The translations under genes were made by a program, and so were the position numbers. This document shows positions 26,396 through 36,716 of a stretch of 64,000 bases of DNA, piece after piece. Under the pieces are notes generated by a model, which was given only the letters and a program-made list of their open reading frames with translations, had not been told where the DNA came from and made no database searches. The stretch is from contig JAMLHA010000005.1 in NCBI GenBank assembly GCA_023957475.1, positions 124,001 to 188,000 on the forward strand, read 5' to 3'. This stretch comes from Crocinitomicaceae bacterium. Its GTDB lineage: Bacteria > Bacteroidota > Bacteroidia > Flavobacteriales_D > Crocinitomicaceae. Position 1 is the stretch's first letter, and each line of letters opens with the position of its first letter.

Positions 26396-29300
26396 TTACT
26401 TAATTAAATTGAAATATTGATTTGCCTTGTCTTTATAATACTTGTTATAAAATGGGTCAATTGTTTTCAATAATTCAATTTGTTTTAACTTTTCTTTGTT
26501 ATACTCATCAAATCGAATTTGGTTACTATAATTTTCATTTTTTCCTGAATTTGATTCTCTTTTTTCTTCAAAACCTCTTTCACGTAAGGCTTTTTCAGAT
26601 TCCAATAAACGTGTTAAAATATCTTGTTGACGCTTCATTAAATCATTTGAAAAACGTTTGTTGACTAAATCATCTTCCTGTTTTTCCAATTCATTGATCA
26701 ACGGATTCAACTGATTGCCCTCTCCTTTCCCTTCTTTGTTTAATTCATTGCGCAATTGTTCCAATCGTTGACGTATAGCGCTTTGTTCGGCTGCCATTTT
26801 TGCTATTTCTTTGTTTGACAAGCCCATCGATTGTCCATTTCCTTCTTTTGAATTGCCTGGTGCATTTCCTTCCTTATTACCGCCTGGATTTGATCCATTC
26901 TTCATTTGATCCAATTGTTTTTTCAATTGTTCTTTCATGTTGCCAAGTTGACCTTCTCCAGCACTTGGCTTTCCTTTTCCTCCAGGATTGCTACAACTAC
27001 CAGAACCTTGCATCATCGCCTGCATCTGTTGTTGCATTTGTTGCAATGATTCATTCAATAACAAAGCCAAATTGTTGTAGGAAGTCATGGCAAATTGTTG
27101 ATTTGCAGATAGTTGTCGTGCATTTCTTTCTTGAATATTGATCAATGCTTGTCGTTGATTTGATTTAATGGTATTCAATTCCTTATCTAAAAATTGAGAA
27201 ATCATCGGTTGACGTTTCGCTAAGGCATACAAACTATCTCTAACAGGTTCAGTGTTATCAATAATAGAACGTTGAACACGACCATAAACGCGGTAATTGG
27301 GATCGTTGTTTTTAATTTTTGAAAATTTATTCATTAAATTCTCTTGATCAAAACTAAGCGTTACAAGCGATTTGAGAATGTTTCTCAACATTTCCATGTC
27401 TTCACCTTGCTGTTCCTTGTTTGCTTCATTCTGTGCATTATCAAGTTGCTCTGCAAGCTTTTTCATTTGCTCTGCCGCAGATTCTTGTTTTTGTCCAGCA
27501 TTAGAATTTTTTCCTTTGGATAAATTTGACTTAGCATCGTTTAAATCTTGTTCTATAGATTGCTGTTGTTCTTCCGTTGAAGGTAAATTCATCGGTTTGT
27601 TCAAATCTTTGTTCAATTCATCCAACTTTTTTAAATCATCTTTTAATTGATTAAAACGATCGTTAATTTCATCTTGTTTTTTCTGAGATTCAGTTTTATC
27701 CAATTGTTTGGATTGAATATTATTTTTTAAGTCTTCTTGTTGTTTAGCAAGCTTGTTCAATTCATTTTCGATGGCATCAATTTTTTCGTCCACCTGTATC
27801 TTTTTTAAGAGTTCTAAACTTCTATCCAACTGTTTATTCATATCATCGGTAGAAAGCTTAATATCTTCTAATTTGTTTTGCTGACCTTCTTTGTTGTTCT
27901 TTTCAATCATCTGTTGCAATTCTTCCAACAGCTTCATCAATTCACTGTCCATCATTTTATCCAACAAATCATTGATCATTTGCTGCTTTTCAAGCAAGAA
28001 TTCGTCTTCTTTAGAAAGTTTATTTTTTTCTTCTGTGCTTTGTTGAAGCATTTGATTGGTTTCTTCCAATGATTTTAATAAATCACTGTGTTTTTTCTTC
28101 AAATCTTCCAATTGGTTTTTTTGTTTCCAATTATTTGATTTTGAGTTTAATAATTCGTTTTGAAGTTGATTTATTTCTTTTAAAAATTGCTCCGATTGGG
28201 ATAAAATAGAGTTCAAATTCTGTTTTCCCTGCTCCTGAATCTGTTCACGTTGTTCGTTCATTTGTTCAAGAGATGGCAATAAATAAGAAAACACGCGACT
28301 TTTGGTAGATTTACTTCCATTTACTCCATCGTTATCAGAAACAACAAAATAATAATCTATTTTATCTTCCAATTGAATGTTTTCTCTGAGAAAATCAACA
28401 CCAAATTCAAAATCATTACTCAGTCCATTAACAGGTTTAACCGTCATTGTTTCCTTGCGTGTAGTTCCTTCCTTAGAAGTAATGGTATAAACAAATTTAA
28501 GTGAAGTCAATCCATAATCGTCGCTAATTCTACCCGAAAAAAACCGTTTACTGGACGATAATGTATCTCTGATTTCATCAACTTGAATAACAGGATATTC
28601 ATCTTTGACAACATTTACATTAAAATTGACAGTATCACTAAAATTTAGTTGATTTCCTTTCAGTAAAATAGAAACAGGTGTAGAATGCAAAAATTTATGT
28701 TGAAGTTTAAAACCCGTATTGGAAAAATTTTGGGATTTTTCTCCAAAAGAAATGCGAATAGTGCTTGTATTTTTAGTAACACCCGACCAATTGATAATTG
28801 TTCCTTCTGGAATAATCATATCACCAACGTTTTCAATGACTTCATTTGATTTTTCTAAGTATTTTGGATAAATTAGTTCGGCTGTAAATACTCCTAAAGA
28901 CGGCATTCCAAAGATGGAATAGTCAAACTTTTTACTTGAAAAATCATTGGCAACAAAATAAAAACTACCCGATTCTCTAACTTTAGGAATTGAAGCAACA
29001 AATAAATTTCTCCCAGAAACCGTCATTAATTGTTTACCAACAGAAGACACTAAATAAACAGAATTGGGTAAATCATCTCCTTTTAATCGTAATTTAATAA
29101 GAATATCGCTACCTTCAACTACGTTTTTATTGTAATTTTCAACGACAAATTCAAAAGGAGCTTCGGGAATAAATTCTTTATTGTACTGAACAACACGTTT
29201 TGTTCCATCCGTAAATAATTTTGGAGAAACAACAGCTATAAAAAGCAATAAGATAAAAATGGGAGCAAACCATTTAGCATATTTTAGGTTCTCTTTGATG

Positions 29301-29752
29301 TCAATTGCATCAGAAAACGGCATAATTGAAAGTGATTCCGAACGTTGTTGCACACTTGCTCTTAGTAATTCGATATTTCCAGTTTGATTGGAAAGATTAT
29401 CACTTAATTGAAGTGTATTGAGTAATCTATCAGAAACAGATGGAAAAAAAGTTCCAATAATAGAAGAAGCTTGGTAGCGATTAATACGTTTACCAAACGA
29501 AAATAATTTTAAAACAGGAACAATGATGTATTTTCCAAGAATAAAGGTGTTAATTCCTAAAAATGAAAAGAAAAATAAAGCACGAACAGGTGTATTAAAG
29601 CGACCAAAATATTCTAATGTTGTAATTAAGATAAATGTCAATACAAAAAAACCAATGAACCAGATAATTCCTTTTATTATCTGATTTCGATAGAATTTAC
29701 GAATAAATAAGTCTATCTGATTTAATAATTTATCAAAAGTTGTTAGAGACAT
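26396..29752 (-). CDS. DUF4175-family large membrane protein with long coiled coil
   Basis: An 1118 aa protein of the Bacteroidota DUF4175 family. N-terminal transmembrane helices lie at about 26-47, 52-75 and 155-175. Then comes an Ig/beta-rich region (about 190-490, with VENYNKNVVEGSDILIKLRLKG). Residues 500-1118 are mostly coiled coil and Gln/Asn/Lys-rich, with low-complexity blocks (QQMQQQMQAMM; GNAPGNSKEGNG). The function is unknown; membrane anchoring and the size suggest a cell-envelope structural role. It heads the unit DUF4175, anti-sigma kinase, ybeY, mnmG, which I recall as recurring in the phylum. Confidence 0.9.
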   Translation of the reverse strand: MSLTTFDKLLNQIDLFIRKFYRNQIIKGIIWFIGFFVLTFILITTLEYFGRFNTPVRALFFFSFLGINTFILGKYIIVPVLKLFSFGKRINRYQASSIIGTFFPSVSDRLLNTLQLSDNLSNQTGNIELLRASVQQRSESLSIMPFSDAIDIKENLKYAKWFAPIFILLLFIAVVSPKLFTDGTKRVVQYNKEFIPEAPFEFVVENYNKNVVEGSDILIKLRLKGDDLPNSVYLVSSVGKQLMTVSGRNLFVASIPKVRESGSFYFVANDFSSKKFDYSIFGMPSLGVFTAELIYPKYLEKSNEVIENVGDMIIPEGTIINWSGVTKNTSTIRISFGEKSQNFSNTGFKLQHKFLHSTPVSILLKGNQLNFSDTVNFNVNVVKDEYPVIQVDEIRDTLSSSKRFFSGRISDDYGLTSLKFVYTITSKEGTTRKETMTVKPVNGLSNDFEFGVDFLRENIQLEDKIDYYFVVSDNDGVNGSKSTKSRVFSYLLPSLEQMNEQREQIQEQGKQNLNSILSQSEQFLKEINQLQNELLNSKSNNWKQKNQLEDLKKKHSDLLKSLEETNQMLQQSTEEKNKLSKEDEFLLEKQQMINDLLDKMMDSELMKLLEELQQMIEKNNKEGQQNKLEDIKLSTDDMNKQLDRSLELLKKIQVDEKIDAIENELNKLAKQQEDLKNNIQSKQLDKTESQKKQDEINDRFNQLKDDLKKLDELNKDLNKPMNLPSTEEQQQSIEQDLNDAKSNLSKGKNSNAGQKQESAAEQMKKLAEQLDNAQNEANKEQQGEDMEMLRNILKSLVTLSFDQENLMNKFSKIKNNDPNYRVYGRVQRSIIDNTEPVRDSLYALAKRQPMISQFLDKELNTIKSNQRQALINIQERNARQLSANQQFAMTSYNNLALLLNESLQQMQQQMQAMMQGSGSCSNPGGKGKPSAGEGQLGNMKEQLKKQLDQMKNGSNPGGNKEGNAPGNSKEGNGQSMGLSNKEIAKMAAEQSAIRQRLEQLRNELNKEGKGEGNQLNPLINELEKQEDDLVNKRFSNDLMKRQQDILTRLLESEKALRERGFEEKRESNSGKNENYSNQIRFDEYNKEKLKQIELLKTIDPFYNKYYKDKANQYFNLIK

Positions 29753-29833
29753 ATAATAAGTGCAACTTAAAACATAAATCTAAGATACAAATAAAAATAA
29801 CTTAAATTAAATATTTAACTAAATTTTAGTTAT

Positions 29834-30592
29834 TTAGAGTGTTCTTATACGTCTATTCAAATCGTCTCTATAAGAACCTCCAATTGGAATCATTTTTTTA
29901 TCATCTTCCAAAAATAAATTTGGAAAATCAATAGAAGTGATTTTATCTAAACGCACTATAAATGAACGATGTACACGTATAAATTCTTCCAACCCCATTT
30001 TTATTTCAATATCTTTCATTGTTGAATGAATGGTATAACGAGTATCAATGGTATGAATAACAACATAGTCTTTTAAAGCTTCAATGTAATAAATATCCGT
30101 TTTATTTATTTTAATCAACTTATTATTTGCTTTTATAAAAATAGAATCGGTATTAGAAACATCTTTATTATCAACTAAAGAAGCCAATAAATCACGTTCT
30201 TTGATGATTTCCTGTTCTCTTCCATGTTTATAAATAGCCATTTCAATGTTTGTATGTAAATCAATTTCCTTAAAAGGTTTAAGAATATAGCCGTGTGGCT
30301 CAGTAATTTTAGCTTTAGATAATGTTGCACTATCCGCATAAGCCGTCAAGAAAATAATAGGAATATTTGCTTTTTGCTTAATAATTTCTGCAGCAGTAAT
30401 ACCATCCATTTCACCTTTCAACATGATATCCATTAAAATTACATCTGGAAATGTTTCTGCAGCTAATTCAATAGCTCTTTCACCAGTAGAAGCGGCGCCT
30501 ACAACAATATATCCTAATTTTTTAAGACTATTCTGAATATCTTTAGAAACAATAGATTCATCTTCTACAACCAATACTTTAATGTTATTCAT
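29834..30592 (-). CDS. LytTR-family response regulator
   Basis: A 252 aa regulator. The receiver domain (1-120) has the acidic pocket Glu10-Asp11, phosphoacceptor Asp55 (ILMDIML), Thr83 and Lys105 (ILKPFK). A linker leads to a LytTR DNA-binding domain (about 150-250; DIYYIEALKDYVVIHT, FIRVHRSFIVRLDKI). It follows the sensor kinase gene by 7 bases, so the pair forms a two-component system. LytTR regulators bind pairs of short direct repeats; no target is evident here. Confidence 0.94.
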   Translation of the reverse strand: MNNIKVLVVEDESIVSKDIQNSLKKLGYIVVGAASTGERAIELAAETFPDVILMDIMLKGEMDGITAAEIIKQKANIPIIFLTAYADSATLSKAKITEPHGYILKPFKEIDLHTNIEMAIYKHGREQEIIKERDLLASLVDNKDVSNTDSIFIKANNKLIKINKTDIYYIEALKDYVVIHTIDTRYTIHSTMKDIEIKMGLEEFIRVHRSFIVRLDKITSIDFPNLFLEDDKKMIPIGGSYRDDLNRRIRTL

Positions 30593-30599
30593 ATTGCTA

Positions 30600-33500
30600 T
30601 TAAATTTTCTTAAAAGTAATTAAAAATTCTGTTCCGTTATCCACTTTAAATTCAAATGTAGCATCTAACTGATCACACAAAGTTACAACTAATTGTAAAC
30701 CTAAAGAATCTAAATTATCAATAACTATATTAGGAGGTAATCCTACACCATTATCTTTTACAATAAATTGGATAACATCGTTATTATTTTTAATACCTAT
30801 TTTTAATATATTATTTGTTTTTCCAACAAAAGCATACTTAAATGCATTTGTTATTAATTCATTCATTATCAATCCAGAAGGAACAGCTTGATCCAAAGAT
30901 AGATTGGTTATATCCAAATCAAATTCAATTAAAATCTCTTTGTCATCAATGTGATACAAACTTTCAATATTTAGTACTAAGTTTTTAATGTATTCATTGA
31001 AATCAATGGAAGAGAAATTTTTTGTTTGGTAAAGATTCTCGTGAATAATAGCCATTGAGCGAATTCTATTTCTACTTTCTTTTAATACATTAAGCGTATT
31101 GGAATCAGTAACAAATGAACTTTGGAGATTTAAAATACTGGAAATAACCTGTAAATTGTTTTTTACACGGTGGTGAATTTCTTTCAATAAAATTTCTTTT
31201 TCATGCAATGATTCTATGGTATCTTTTTCAATTTTCTTTTTAAGTGTAATATCGTGACTCATCAATGAAACTTCGGTAACATTTCCTTCAGTATCATAAA
31301 TAGGGTTCATAAATACTTCAATCCACCAATTTTTAGTACCTTTTTTTATTTCAAATTCAAACTGTCTAAATTTTCCTTTTTTAACTTTTTCAAATAAATA
31401 ATTAAAAATAGTTAGTTCTTCTCCGGTATATTTTGGTAAAGTGTAGAAATCTTTGAAAAATTCATTGATTGTAATACCTAATTTTAATTTTTGCTTAATA
31501 AACTGCTTAAAAAACAATTGACTGTGTTTATTGTAATAAGTTATTTTTTTATTCAAATCACAAGTAAGTAAAATAATATTAGCAGATGAATCAAAAATAG
31601 CTTGTGTTTTCAATAATAAATTTTGGGTAATTTTTTCAGCTTTAATACGTTCTTTAATTTCCTTGGCTAATGATTTATTGGTTTCTTCAGCTAATTCAGC
31701 TCTTAGAATTTCTTTAGATAATTTCATTTCCAAAGAAACATCTTTGAACATTATCAAAAGAGCTTCAGAAGCACCAAAAGTGGTATTAACAATCGTAATA
31801 GTTACAGGTATCTCTAAATTACCAGATTTTAAATGTAATTGATCTTGGTATTTAGTTGGATAATTGTCATTTAATAAAAGATTAAAAACTTTTTGATCGT
31901 TCTTGGTAAATAAATCATTGATATCAATAGTAACTGAATTAATTAAAGAATATGCTTCTTTATTGGCATATAAAATACTTTTATCCTTTACAATTAAAAT
32001 TCCCTCAGGAGTACTTTCTAAAACTGATTGGAAATTTTTAGTTGATTTTTCAATGGCTCTAAAAGCTTTATTTTTATCTGTTACATCGTGAATAATACAC
32101 TGGTAATTTCGATGTTTACCAATTACCAATTCAACAATTGCAACTTCAGCTTCTATAGGTTCAAAACGTCCTTCAAATGTCCAAGTAAACTTTACTGATC
32201 TTGAAAATTTAAGTTTATTTAAATATATTTTAAGTTTATTTTTTAATTCATCATTTAAATCCATTGTTAAATTCCAAAAATCAATATCTGAAAATTCAGC
32301 TTTAGATATACCAAACAATTGAATTGCTCTTCTGTTAACTTCAATAACTTTATTTTCATCAAGAATTACAATAGCATCATTAGAATCTTCAAATATTAAT
32401 TTAAACTTCTCTTCACTTTGTCTTAACTCATTATTAATTTTTTGTATTTCTGAAATATCTATAATAGACCCTTCTATTAATTGCTTATTAAAATCATAAA
32501 AGAAACTTATTACAACCCATTTTATTGTATTATCATTGAGTGTAATATGCGTTTGATAATTAATTAATTTACCTTCTTCTTTTAATACTTCTAAAATTTC
32601 AGTCCTATCTTCATTATTTTTAATAAACACCGACCCAATTTGAAATTCTCTATTAAAAATATTGTAAAAAGTATGGTTTAAATTTATAATTGTAAATGAA
32701 TTATTTAATGTAAAAACACCTGCTTGACTTTCATTGTATAAGTTTCTGTATTTTTCTTCACTAGCTTTTAATTCTTCTTGTTTAATAAAAATATCAGATA
32801 CATCATTTACTTTGATTAAATAATAGTCAATTCTATTTAATTTTAATCTAGAAAAACTAAATTCTAAACTTTTATCATTAATGGTTACTAATTGACTGAT
32901 AAAATCAGTATCGGATAAAGCAAGAATTTTATCTATTTGAACAGGTGTTATAAAGGTATTAAATAATTCAGATAATTCTTCTTTAGATTTTCCTTTATTT
33001 TCTCCTAAAATTGATAAACTAAATTCATCATCAAAATCAACAATATTAATTTTCTTGTCGTTTATGGAAAAAATAAAAAATCCAAATTTATTACCTTGTG
33101 ATACTTTTTTAAGGTAAGTATTAAAATTAAGTACAGATTTTAATGCTTTTTGTTGCAGAAATAATGAAAAAACTCCAGTTACAGAAATACTTAACGTATA
33201 AAATAAAATCAATTCTTTGGAAATTGATTGATTGTTATCAATGAATAAATAGGAGTATAAGGTTAAACAAAAAACAAAGACAATGTATATGTATCCAAAC
33301 GAAAATTGTTGAATTAAAAATATACAAATTGTGTACAATACGAAGAAACTTAAAATATCAATGTTTTGAAAATTATGATCTACTAAATCAATAAAGGAAT
33401 ACAATGTAAAGCCAAAAATGATAAAAAGTACAAATAAATAAAGGTGTTTTCTAAGTAAAGGAAAAAACCAAATAAGAAATATTCCGATAGGAAATAACAC

Positions 33501-33701
33501 TAAATAAACTAAGCTAATATTGTAGTAAATATCAGATATTTCAGAGTTTTTTAAAAAGAAAATAATTAATGGAAATATTAAAACATAAATAAAACTATTC
33601 AATATAGCAATTCGATTAAAATCAACTTCTCGCTTGCTATAAGGTCTGAAATCAATCTCATTGGATTTAATAATTTTGAATATTTCTAGAAGTTTTAACA
33701 T
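30600..33701 (-). CDS. membrane sensor histidine kinase with multiple PAS domains (HisKA_2 type)
   Basis: A 1033 aa kinase. Six to seven hydrophobic helices cover about 25-190. Several PAS domains follow (about 205-310, 315-430, 435-550, 560-665 and, after a coiled coil, 700-830; recognisable pieces are EEKYRNLYNESQAGVFTLNN, SEEKFKLIFEDSNDAIVILD and KNFQSVLESTPEGILIV). The HisKA_2 dimerisation domain has LLKEIHHRVKNNLQVISSIL (His about 842), and the ATPase ends with MNELITNAFKYAF and VKDNGVGLPP. Stacked PAS domains suggest integration of several cytoplasmic signals. It partners the LytTR regulator. The signal is unknown. Confidence 0.93.
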   Translation of the reverse strand: MLKLLEIFKIIKSNEIDFRPYSKREVDFNRIAILNSFIYVLIFPLIIFFLKNSEISDIYYNISLVYLVLFPIGIFLIWFFPLLRKHLYLFVLFIIFGFTLYSFIDLVDHNFQNIDILSFFVLYTICIFLIQQFSFGYIYIVFVFCLTLYSYLFIDNNQSISKELILFYTLSISVTGVFSLFLQQKALKSVLNFNTYLKKVSQGNKFGFFIFSINDKKINIVDFDDEFSLSILGENKGKSKEELSELFNTFITPVQIDKILALSDTDFISQLVTINDKSLEFSFSRLKLNRIDYYLIKVNDVSDIFIKQEELKASEEKYRNLYNESQAGVFTLNNSFTIINLNHTFYNIFNREFQIGSVFIKNNEDRTEILEVLKEEGKLINYQTHITLNDNTIKWVVISFFYDFNKQLIEGSIIDISEIQKINNELRQSEEKFKLIFEDSNDAIVILDENKVIEVNRRAIQLFGISKAEFSDIDFWNLTMDLNDELKNKLKIYLNKLKFSRSVKFTWTFEGRFEPIEAEVAIVELVIGKHRNYQCIIHDVTDKNKAFRAIEKSTKNFQSVLESTPEGILIVKDKSILYANKEAYSLINSVTIDINDLFTKNDQKVFNLLLNDNYPTKYQDQLHLKSGNLEIPVTITIVNTTFGASEALLIMFKDVSLEMKLSKEILRAELAEETNKSLAKEIKERIKAEKITQNLLLKTQAIFDSSANIILLTCDLNKKITYYNKHSQLFFKQFIKQKLKLGITINEFFKDFYTLPKYTGEELTIFNYLFEKVKKGKFRQFEFEIKKGTKNWWIEVFMNPIYDTEGNVTEVSLMSHDITLKKKIEKDTIESLHEKEILLKEIHHRVKNNLQVISSILNLQSSFVTDSNTLNVLKESRNRIRSMAIIHENLYQTKNFSSIDFNEYIKNLVLNIESLYHIDDKEILIEFDLDITNLSLDQAVPSGLIMNELITNAFKYAFVGKTNNILKIGIKNNNDVIQFIVKDNGVGLPPNIVIDNLDSLGLQLVVTLCDQLDATFEFKVDNGTEFLITFKKI

Positions 33702-34353
33702 TTAATTGTAGTTAGCTTTATCTAATAAAAAATAAAATTAAAGAAAAAATATAGAATTGAAAACAATTAACTTTAAATAAGAAAAATAAAGAAGAGATTA
33801 AATTTTAAAATTTTTATTATTCTTTATTAAGGCTGTTAATATGTGTAAAGATTTTTTTCTTTTTCTTTTTTAAATTAAGATATGAATAGTTATTAACTAA
33901 TTATTAAATTTTTTATAAATATAATGATTTGATTTTTATTTATATACAGACATTTCAACATTTTGTTTTATTTTATAATAAACGGTATTTTGTTTATTAA
34001 ATTTTAGTTGAATTCAACTTTTTCATCGTTGATTAATGGCTAATAATTACTGTTTAAAAAACTCCTAACTTTCTTTGAATTGTCATTTATGAATTTGTAT
34101 ATACAGTATTTTCAATTTTCAAAGAAATACTTATTGATACTTTTAAACAGTAATTAACAGTTTATTTATTTTTATAGTGAATAATGATAAATTTTAATCA
34201 ACTTAAAATCAATTGGTTTTAGAATAATTATTTTTATCAAAGTTGATAAGTAATACCGAAAGTTAATAAACAAAATTAAAAAATATGAATCTACTGTGTT
34301 ATGGTGAAAAGTGGAAAATAGTTATATATAAAGGCTTCATCCCTTTTTGGTTT
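33702..34353. other. very AT-rich non-coding region with large hairpin
   Basis: About 650 bases upstream of the sensor kinase without a plausible gene on either strand; the longest frames are tiny and run into the terminator. It holds the 113-base imperfect hairpin described separately. The kinase promoter is presumably here, but I cannot point to a convincing TAnnTTTG. Confidence 0.5.
34044..34156. repeat. long imperfect inverted repeat (candidate structured RNA)
   Basis: Outer arms 34044-34059 and 34141-34156 are complementary over 16 bases (TAATTACTGTTTAAAA and its complement). Inner arms 34070-34079 and 34118-34127 are complementary over 10 bases (TTTCTTTGAA). The apex holds the palindrome GTATATAC (34097-34104). 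Together they give one rod with an internal loop, which is more order than random AT-rich DNA is expected to show. Confidence 0.5.
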
Positions 34354-34393
34354 AAAAAAAAAAGGTTATTTCATTTTCAGAAACAACCTTTTT
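34354..34393 (-). terminator. intrinsic terminator of the 62 aa protein gene
   Basis: AAAAAGGTT (34359-34367) pairs with AACCTTTTT (34385-34393), and inside it TTTC pairs with GAAA after one mismatch. The A run 34354-34363 provides ten T's on the minus strand. It lies 25 bases beyond the stop. Confidence 0.7.
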
Positions 34394-34417
34394 GTGACTA
34401 ACTAATTTATTTTAACT

Positions 34418-34606
34418 TTAAATCCACTTATCATTTTTCATTTCACCCAATACAATTACTTCTTTTGTTCGTGCATATTCTTTAGCAGCTAATAACATTT
34501 GTTGTTCAGTATCTCTACGTAAAATGATTGTGCCAGATCCCTGGTTTTTTACTTCAATGTAAAAACCGTTCTTTAATCTTGTAGGTTTTGAAGGCGGTCT
34601 TCCCAT
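34418..34606 (-). CDS. small conserved Bacteroidota protein
   Basis: A 62 aa basic protein beginning MGRPPSKPTRLKNGFYIEV and containing GTIILRRDTEQQMLLAAKEYARTK. I recall similar small proteins as conserved in Flavobacteriales, with no known function. The basic N-terminus and beta-beta-alpha look suggest nucleic-acid contact, but this is speculation. It has its own strong terminator. A perfect 7-base-arm dyad (34634-34650) lies about 28 bases upstream. Confidence 0.75.
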   Translation of the reverse strand: MGRPPSKPTRLKNGFYIEVKNQGSGTIILRRDTEQQMLLAAKEYARTKEVIVLGEMKNDKWI

Positions 34607-34633
34607 ACTCTTTATTTTTTAATTAACACCAAC

Positions 34634-34650
34634 TAACTTTTATAAAGTTA
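34634..34650. promoter_or_regulatory. operator-like dyad upstream of the 62 aa gene
   Basis: TAACTTT-TAT-AAAGTTA is a perfect inverted repeat with 7-base arms between the zinc peptidase stop (34694) and the start of the 62 aa protein (34606). It may be an operator or a weak terminator of the peptidase gene. Confidence 0.35.
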
Positions 34651-34693
34651 AGTTATTTAAATGTATAAAAGAAATAAATTAACATTATTTATA

Positions 34694-35410
34694 TTAATCG
34701 TCATTTCTTCCTAACAGCATTGATAAATAATACAATACTGTTGTAATTGCACCCAATGCTGCTACTACATAAGTTGTAGCTGCCCATTTTAATGCATCTT
34801 TTGATTGTTCATATTCTTGATGTGTAGCTACTCCACTATCCTTTATCCAAGCTAAAGCCCTTTTAGAAGCATCAAATTCTACAGGTAATGTAACAATACT
34901 AAATAAGGCAATAGCTCCATAAGCAATCACTACAATTAGTAAAACGGTTTTTATTGGAAAAATATTGTGCAATAAAGCTCCTCCAAAAATGGTTGCCATC
35001 ATGATAACGTTTAAAATCATACCACTTGCATGTTGTAAAGGTACTAATTTAGAACGCCAGTTTAAAGGTGCATAAGCTTTTGCATGTTGCACCGCGTGAC
35101 CGCATTCATGTGCTGCTACGGCTGTTGCTGCAGCGTTTCTACCTGTGTAAACATCGTGTGATAAATTTACAGTCTTGTCAAGAGGATTATAATGGTCTGT
35201 TAATTGTCCTTCAACAGAAATAACACGTACATCGTAAATGCCACTATCTTTTAACATCATTTCGGCTACTTCTTTACCAGATAATCCACGTTGTGATGGT
35301 ATTTCACTGTATTTTTTAAACTTATTTTTCAAAATAAAGCTAACAAGTAACCCTATTCCCATAAATACTAGCCCAATAATCATTGCTGGGCCAAAAGTAA
35401 ATCCAGTCAT
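34694..35410 (-). CDS. membrane zinc metallopeptidase (YugP/Zn_peptidase_2 family)
   Basis: A 238 aa integral membrane protease. Helix 1 is at about 8-28; the zinc motif HECGH (His101, Glu102, His105) lies in AAHECGHAVQHAKAYAPL; helices follow at about 128-150, 155-180 and 212-233. It shows the family features TDHYNPLDKTVNLSHDVY and PVEFDASKRAL. Length fits the family (220-240 aa). Its substrates are not known. Monocistronic as far as I can see. Confidence 0.92.
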   Translation of the reverse strand: MTGFTFGPAMIIGLVFMGIGLLVSFILKNKFKKYSEIPSQRGLSGKEVAEMMLKDSGIYDVRVISVEGQLTDHYNPLDKTVNLSHDVYTGRNAAATAVAAHECGHAVQHAKAYAPLNWRSKLVPLQHASGMILNVIMMATIFGGALLHNIFPIKTVLLIVVIAYGAIALFSIVTLPVEFDASKRALAWIKDSGVATHQEYEQSKDALKWAATTYVVAALGAITTVLYYLSMLLGRNDD

Positions 35411-35538
35411 ATCTATTTGTTTTTAATATATAACTATCAAAAACAATACAAATTATTTAAAAGTGAATATTTTCACATATTTTAAGAAAAAATATGACAA
35501 AATGGCTTTAAATAATAATAATAACTGCCAAAAACGAG

Positions 35539-36132
35539 TTAATGTAAATTAGCTTGTACTAAATTGATAAATTCTTTTCGAGTAGAATCATTTGTTAGAA
35601 AAATACCTGTAAATGCAGATGTAGTAGTGGTAGAATTTTGTTTTTCAACACCTCGCATTTGCATACACATGTGTGAACATTCCAATACGACTGCTACACC
35701 AACAGGATCTAATGTTCTTTTGATACAATCTCTAATTTCTAAAGTTAATCGTTCTTGCACTTGCAATCTTCTGGCATAAGCATCAACAATTCGAGGAATT
35801 TTACTCAAACCAACAATTTTTCCTTTAGGAATATAGGCTACGTGTGCTTTTCCAAAAAATGGCAACATGTGGTGTTCGCACATGGAATAAACTTCAATAT
35901 CCTTCACAATAACCATTTCTGAGTAATCTTCATGAAAAATAGCTTCTTTCATGATGTCATCTGGATTTAAATCGTATCCATGAGTTAGAAATTGAAGTGC
36001 TTTTGCAACACGTTCGGGGGTTTTTAATAAACCTTCACGTTCAGGGTTTTCACCTATATTTTTTAAAATATCAACGTAATGTTCTGATATTTGTTCTGTA
36101 ACTTTTTCGTTGTATTTAATTGCTTCCTTCAT
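35539..36132 (-). CDS. folE: GTP cyclohydrolase I (type IA)
   Basis: A 197 aa enzyme converting GTP to dihydroneopterin triphosphate, the first step of tetrahydrofolate synthesis. Zinc ligands are Cys85 and His88 ([10 protein letters not shown]) and Cys156 (SHMCMQMRG). Further signatures are [32 protein letters not shown] and SAFTGIF at the C-terminus. Length is normal for homodecameric FolE. A -7 element (TATCTTTG on the minus strand at 36192-36199) lies 60 bases upstream. Confidence 0.96.
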   Translation of the reverse strand: MKEAIKYNEKVTEQISEHYVDILKNIGENPEREGLLKTPERVAKALQFLTHGYDLNPDDIMKEAIFHEDYSEMVIVKDIEVYSMCEHHMLPFFGKAHVAYIPKGKIVGLSKIPRIVDAYARRLQVQERLTLEIRDCIKRTLDPVGVAVVLECSHMCMQMRGVEKQNSTTTTSAFTGIFLTNDSTRKEFINLVQANLH

Positions 36133-36191
36133 AAGATTAGAAAAATAGGTTTTTATATCATTGCTTAATAAAGCAAATAAAATATATACAA

Positions 36192-36199
36192 CAAAGATA
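36192..36199 (-). promoter_or_regulatory. -7 element upstream of folE
   Basis: TATCTTTG on the minus strand, an exact TAnnTTTG match; no TTG occurs at the right distance. Confidence 0.4.
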
Positions 36200-36230
36200 A
36201 GAAAAAAGGTCTTGTTTGTTAATAGAATGT

Positions 36231-36683
36231 TTATTTGTTTTTTCTTCTAAACTTTTTGTGATGATATGAATTTGGTGAATTGTCATCAACAATTTTTATA
36301 TTGTTGTTACGTAAAACTTGCTTAATTAGTTCTGCTTCACAATCAAATTGAACTGTTAATTCAGCGATTGAAAGACCTTTCAAATAACGATTTTGAATAG
36401 CGGTTTTATCAGATTCCGTTATTATTTTTATATGTTTGTTTTTAGTTTGATTCGTTGTTTTTATTTGTTCATCATTTATTAACTCATTATAATAATTAAG
36501 CACTTTAATTATGTCACTTAAAATAGATGGATTTAGTTTAATAGCGCGTTTTTTAGATGTTTCTTCATCCCGAATTGTTTGTAAAATTCGAATATACTGT
36601 TTACCATTGTCGTGTTTAACTAAATCAATAATAAAAGCACTTTTTTCAAATTCAAGCAATGTTGTTTTAAGAACATCTTCCAT
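36231..36683 (-). CDS. unknown protein with PC4/YdbC-like N-terminus and helix-turn-helix C-terminus
   Basis: A 150 aa basic protein. Residues 18-65 ([36 protein letters not shown] and on) resemble the beta-strand/helix PC4-p15 or YdbC single-strand-binding fold. Residues 92-130 ([38 protein letters not shown]) look like a resolvase-type helix-turn-helix. The tail is basic ([10 protein letters not shown]). Both domain calls come from pattern only. It lies 33 bases downstream of the SocA-like antitoxin gene on the same strand and may be co-transcribed with it. Confidence 0.7.
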   Translation of the reverse strand: MEDVLKTTLLEFEKSAFIIDLVKHDNGKQYIRILQTIRDEETSKKRAIKLNPSILSDIIKVLNYYNELINDEQIKTTNQTKNKHIKIITESDKTAIQNRYLKGLSIAELTVQFDCEAELIKQVLRNNNIKIVDDNSPNSYHHKKFRRKNK

Positions 36684-36716
36684 ATTGTTTTGTTTAAAAT
36701 AACCTGAAATTAAGTG

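Noticed and set aside
34044..34156. Transposon (MITE) reading of the long inverted repeat
   Set aside because: No target-site duplication flanks the arms and no second copy is seen in this window, so I list it only as an inverted repeat.
34284..34400. 38 aa plus-strand frame starting ATG 34284
   Set aside because: Runs through the terminator of the opposite-strand gene and has no ribosome binding site or family resemblance.
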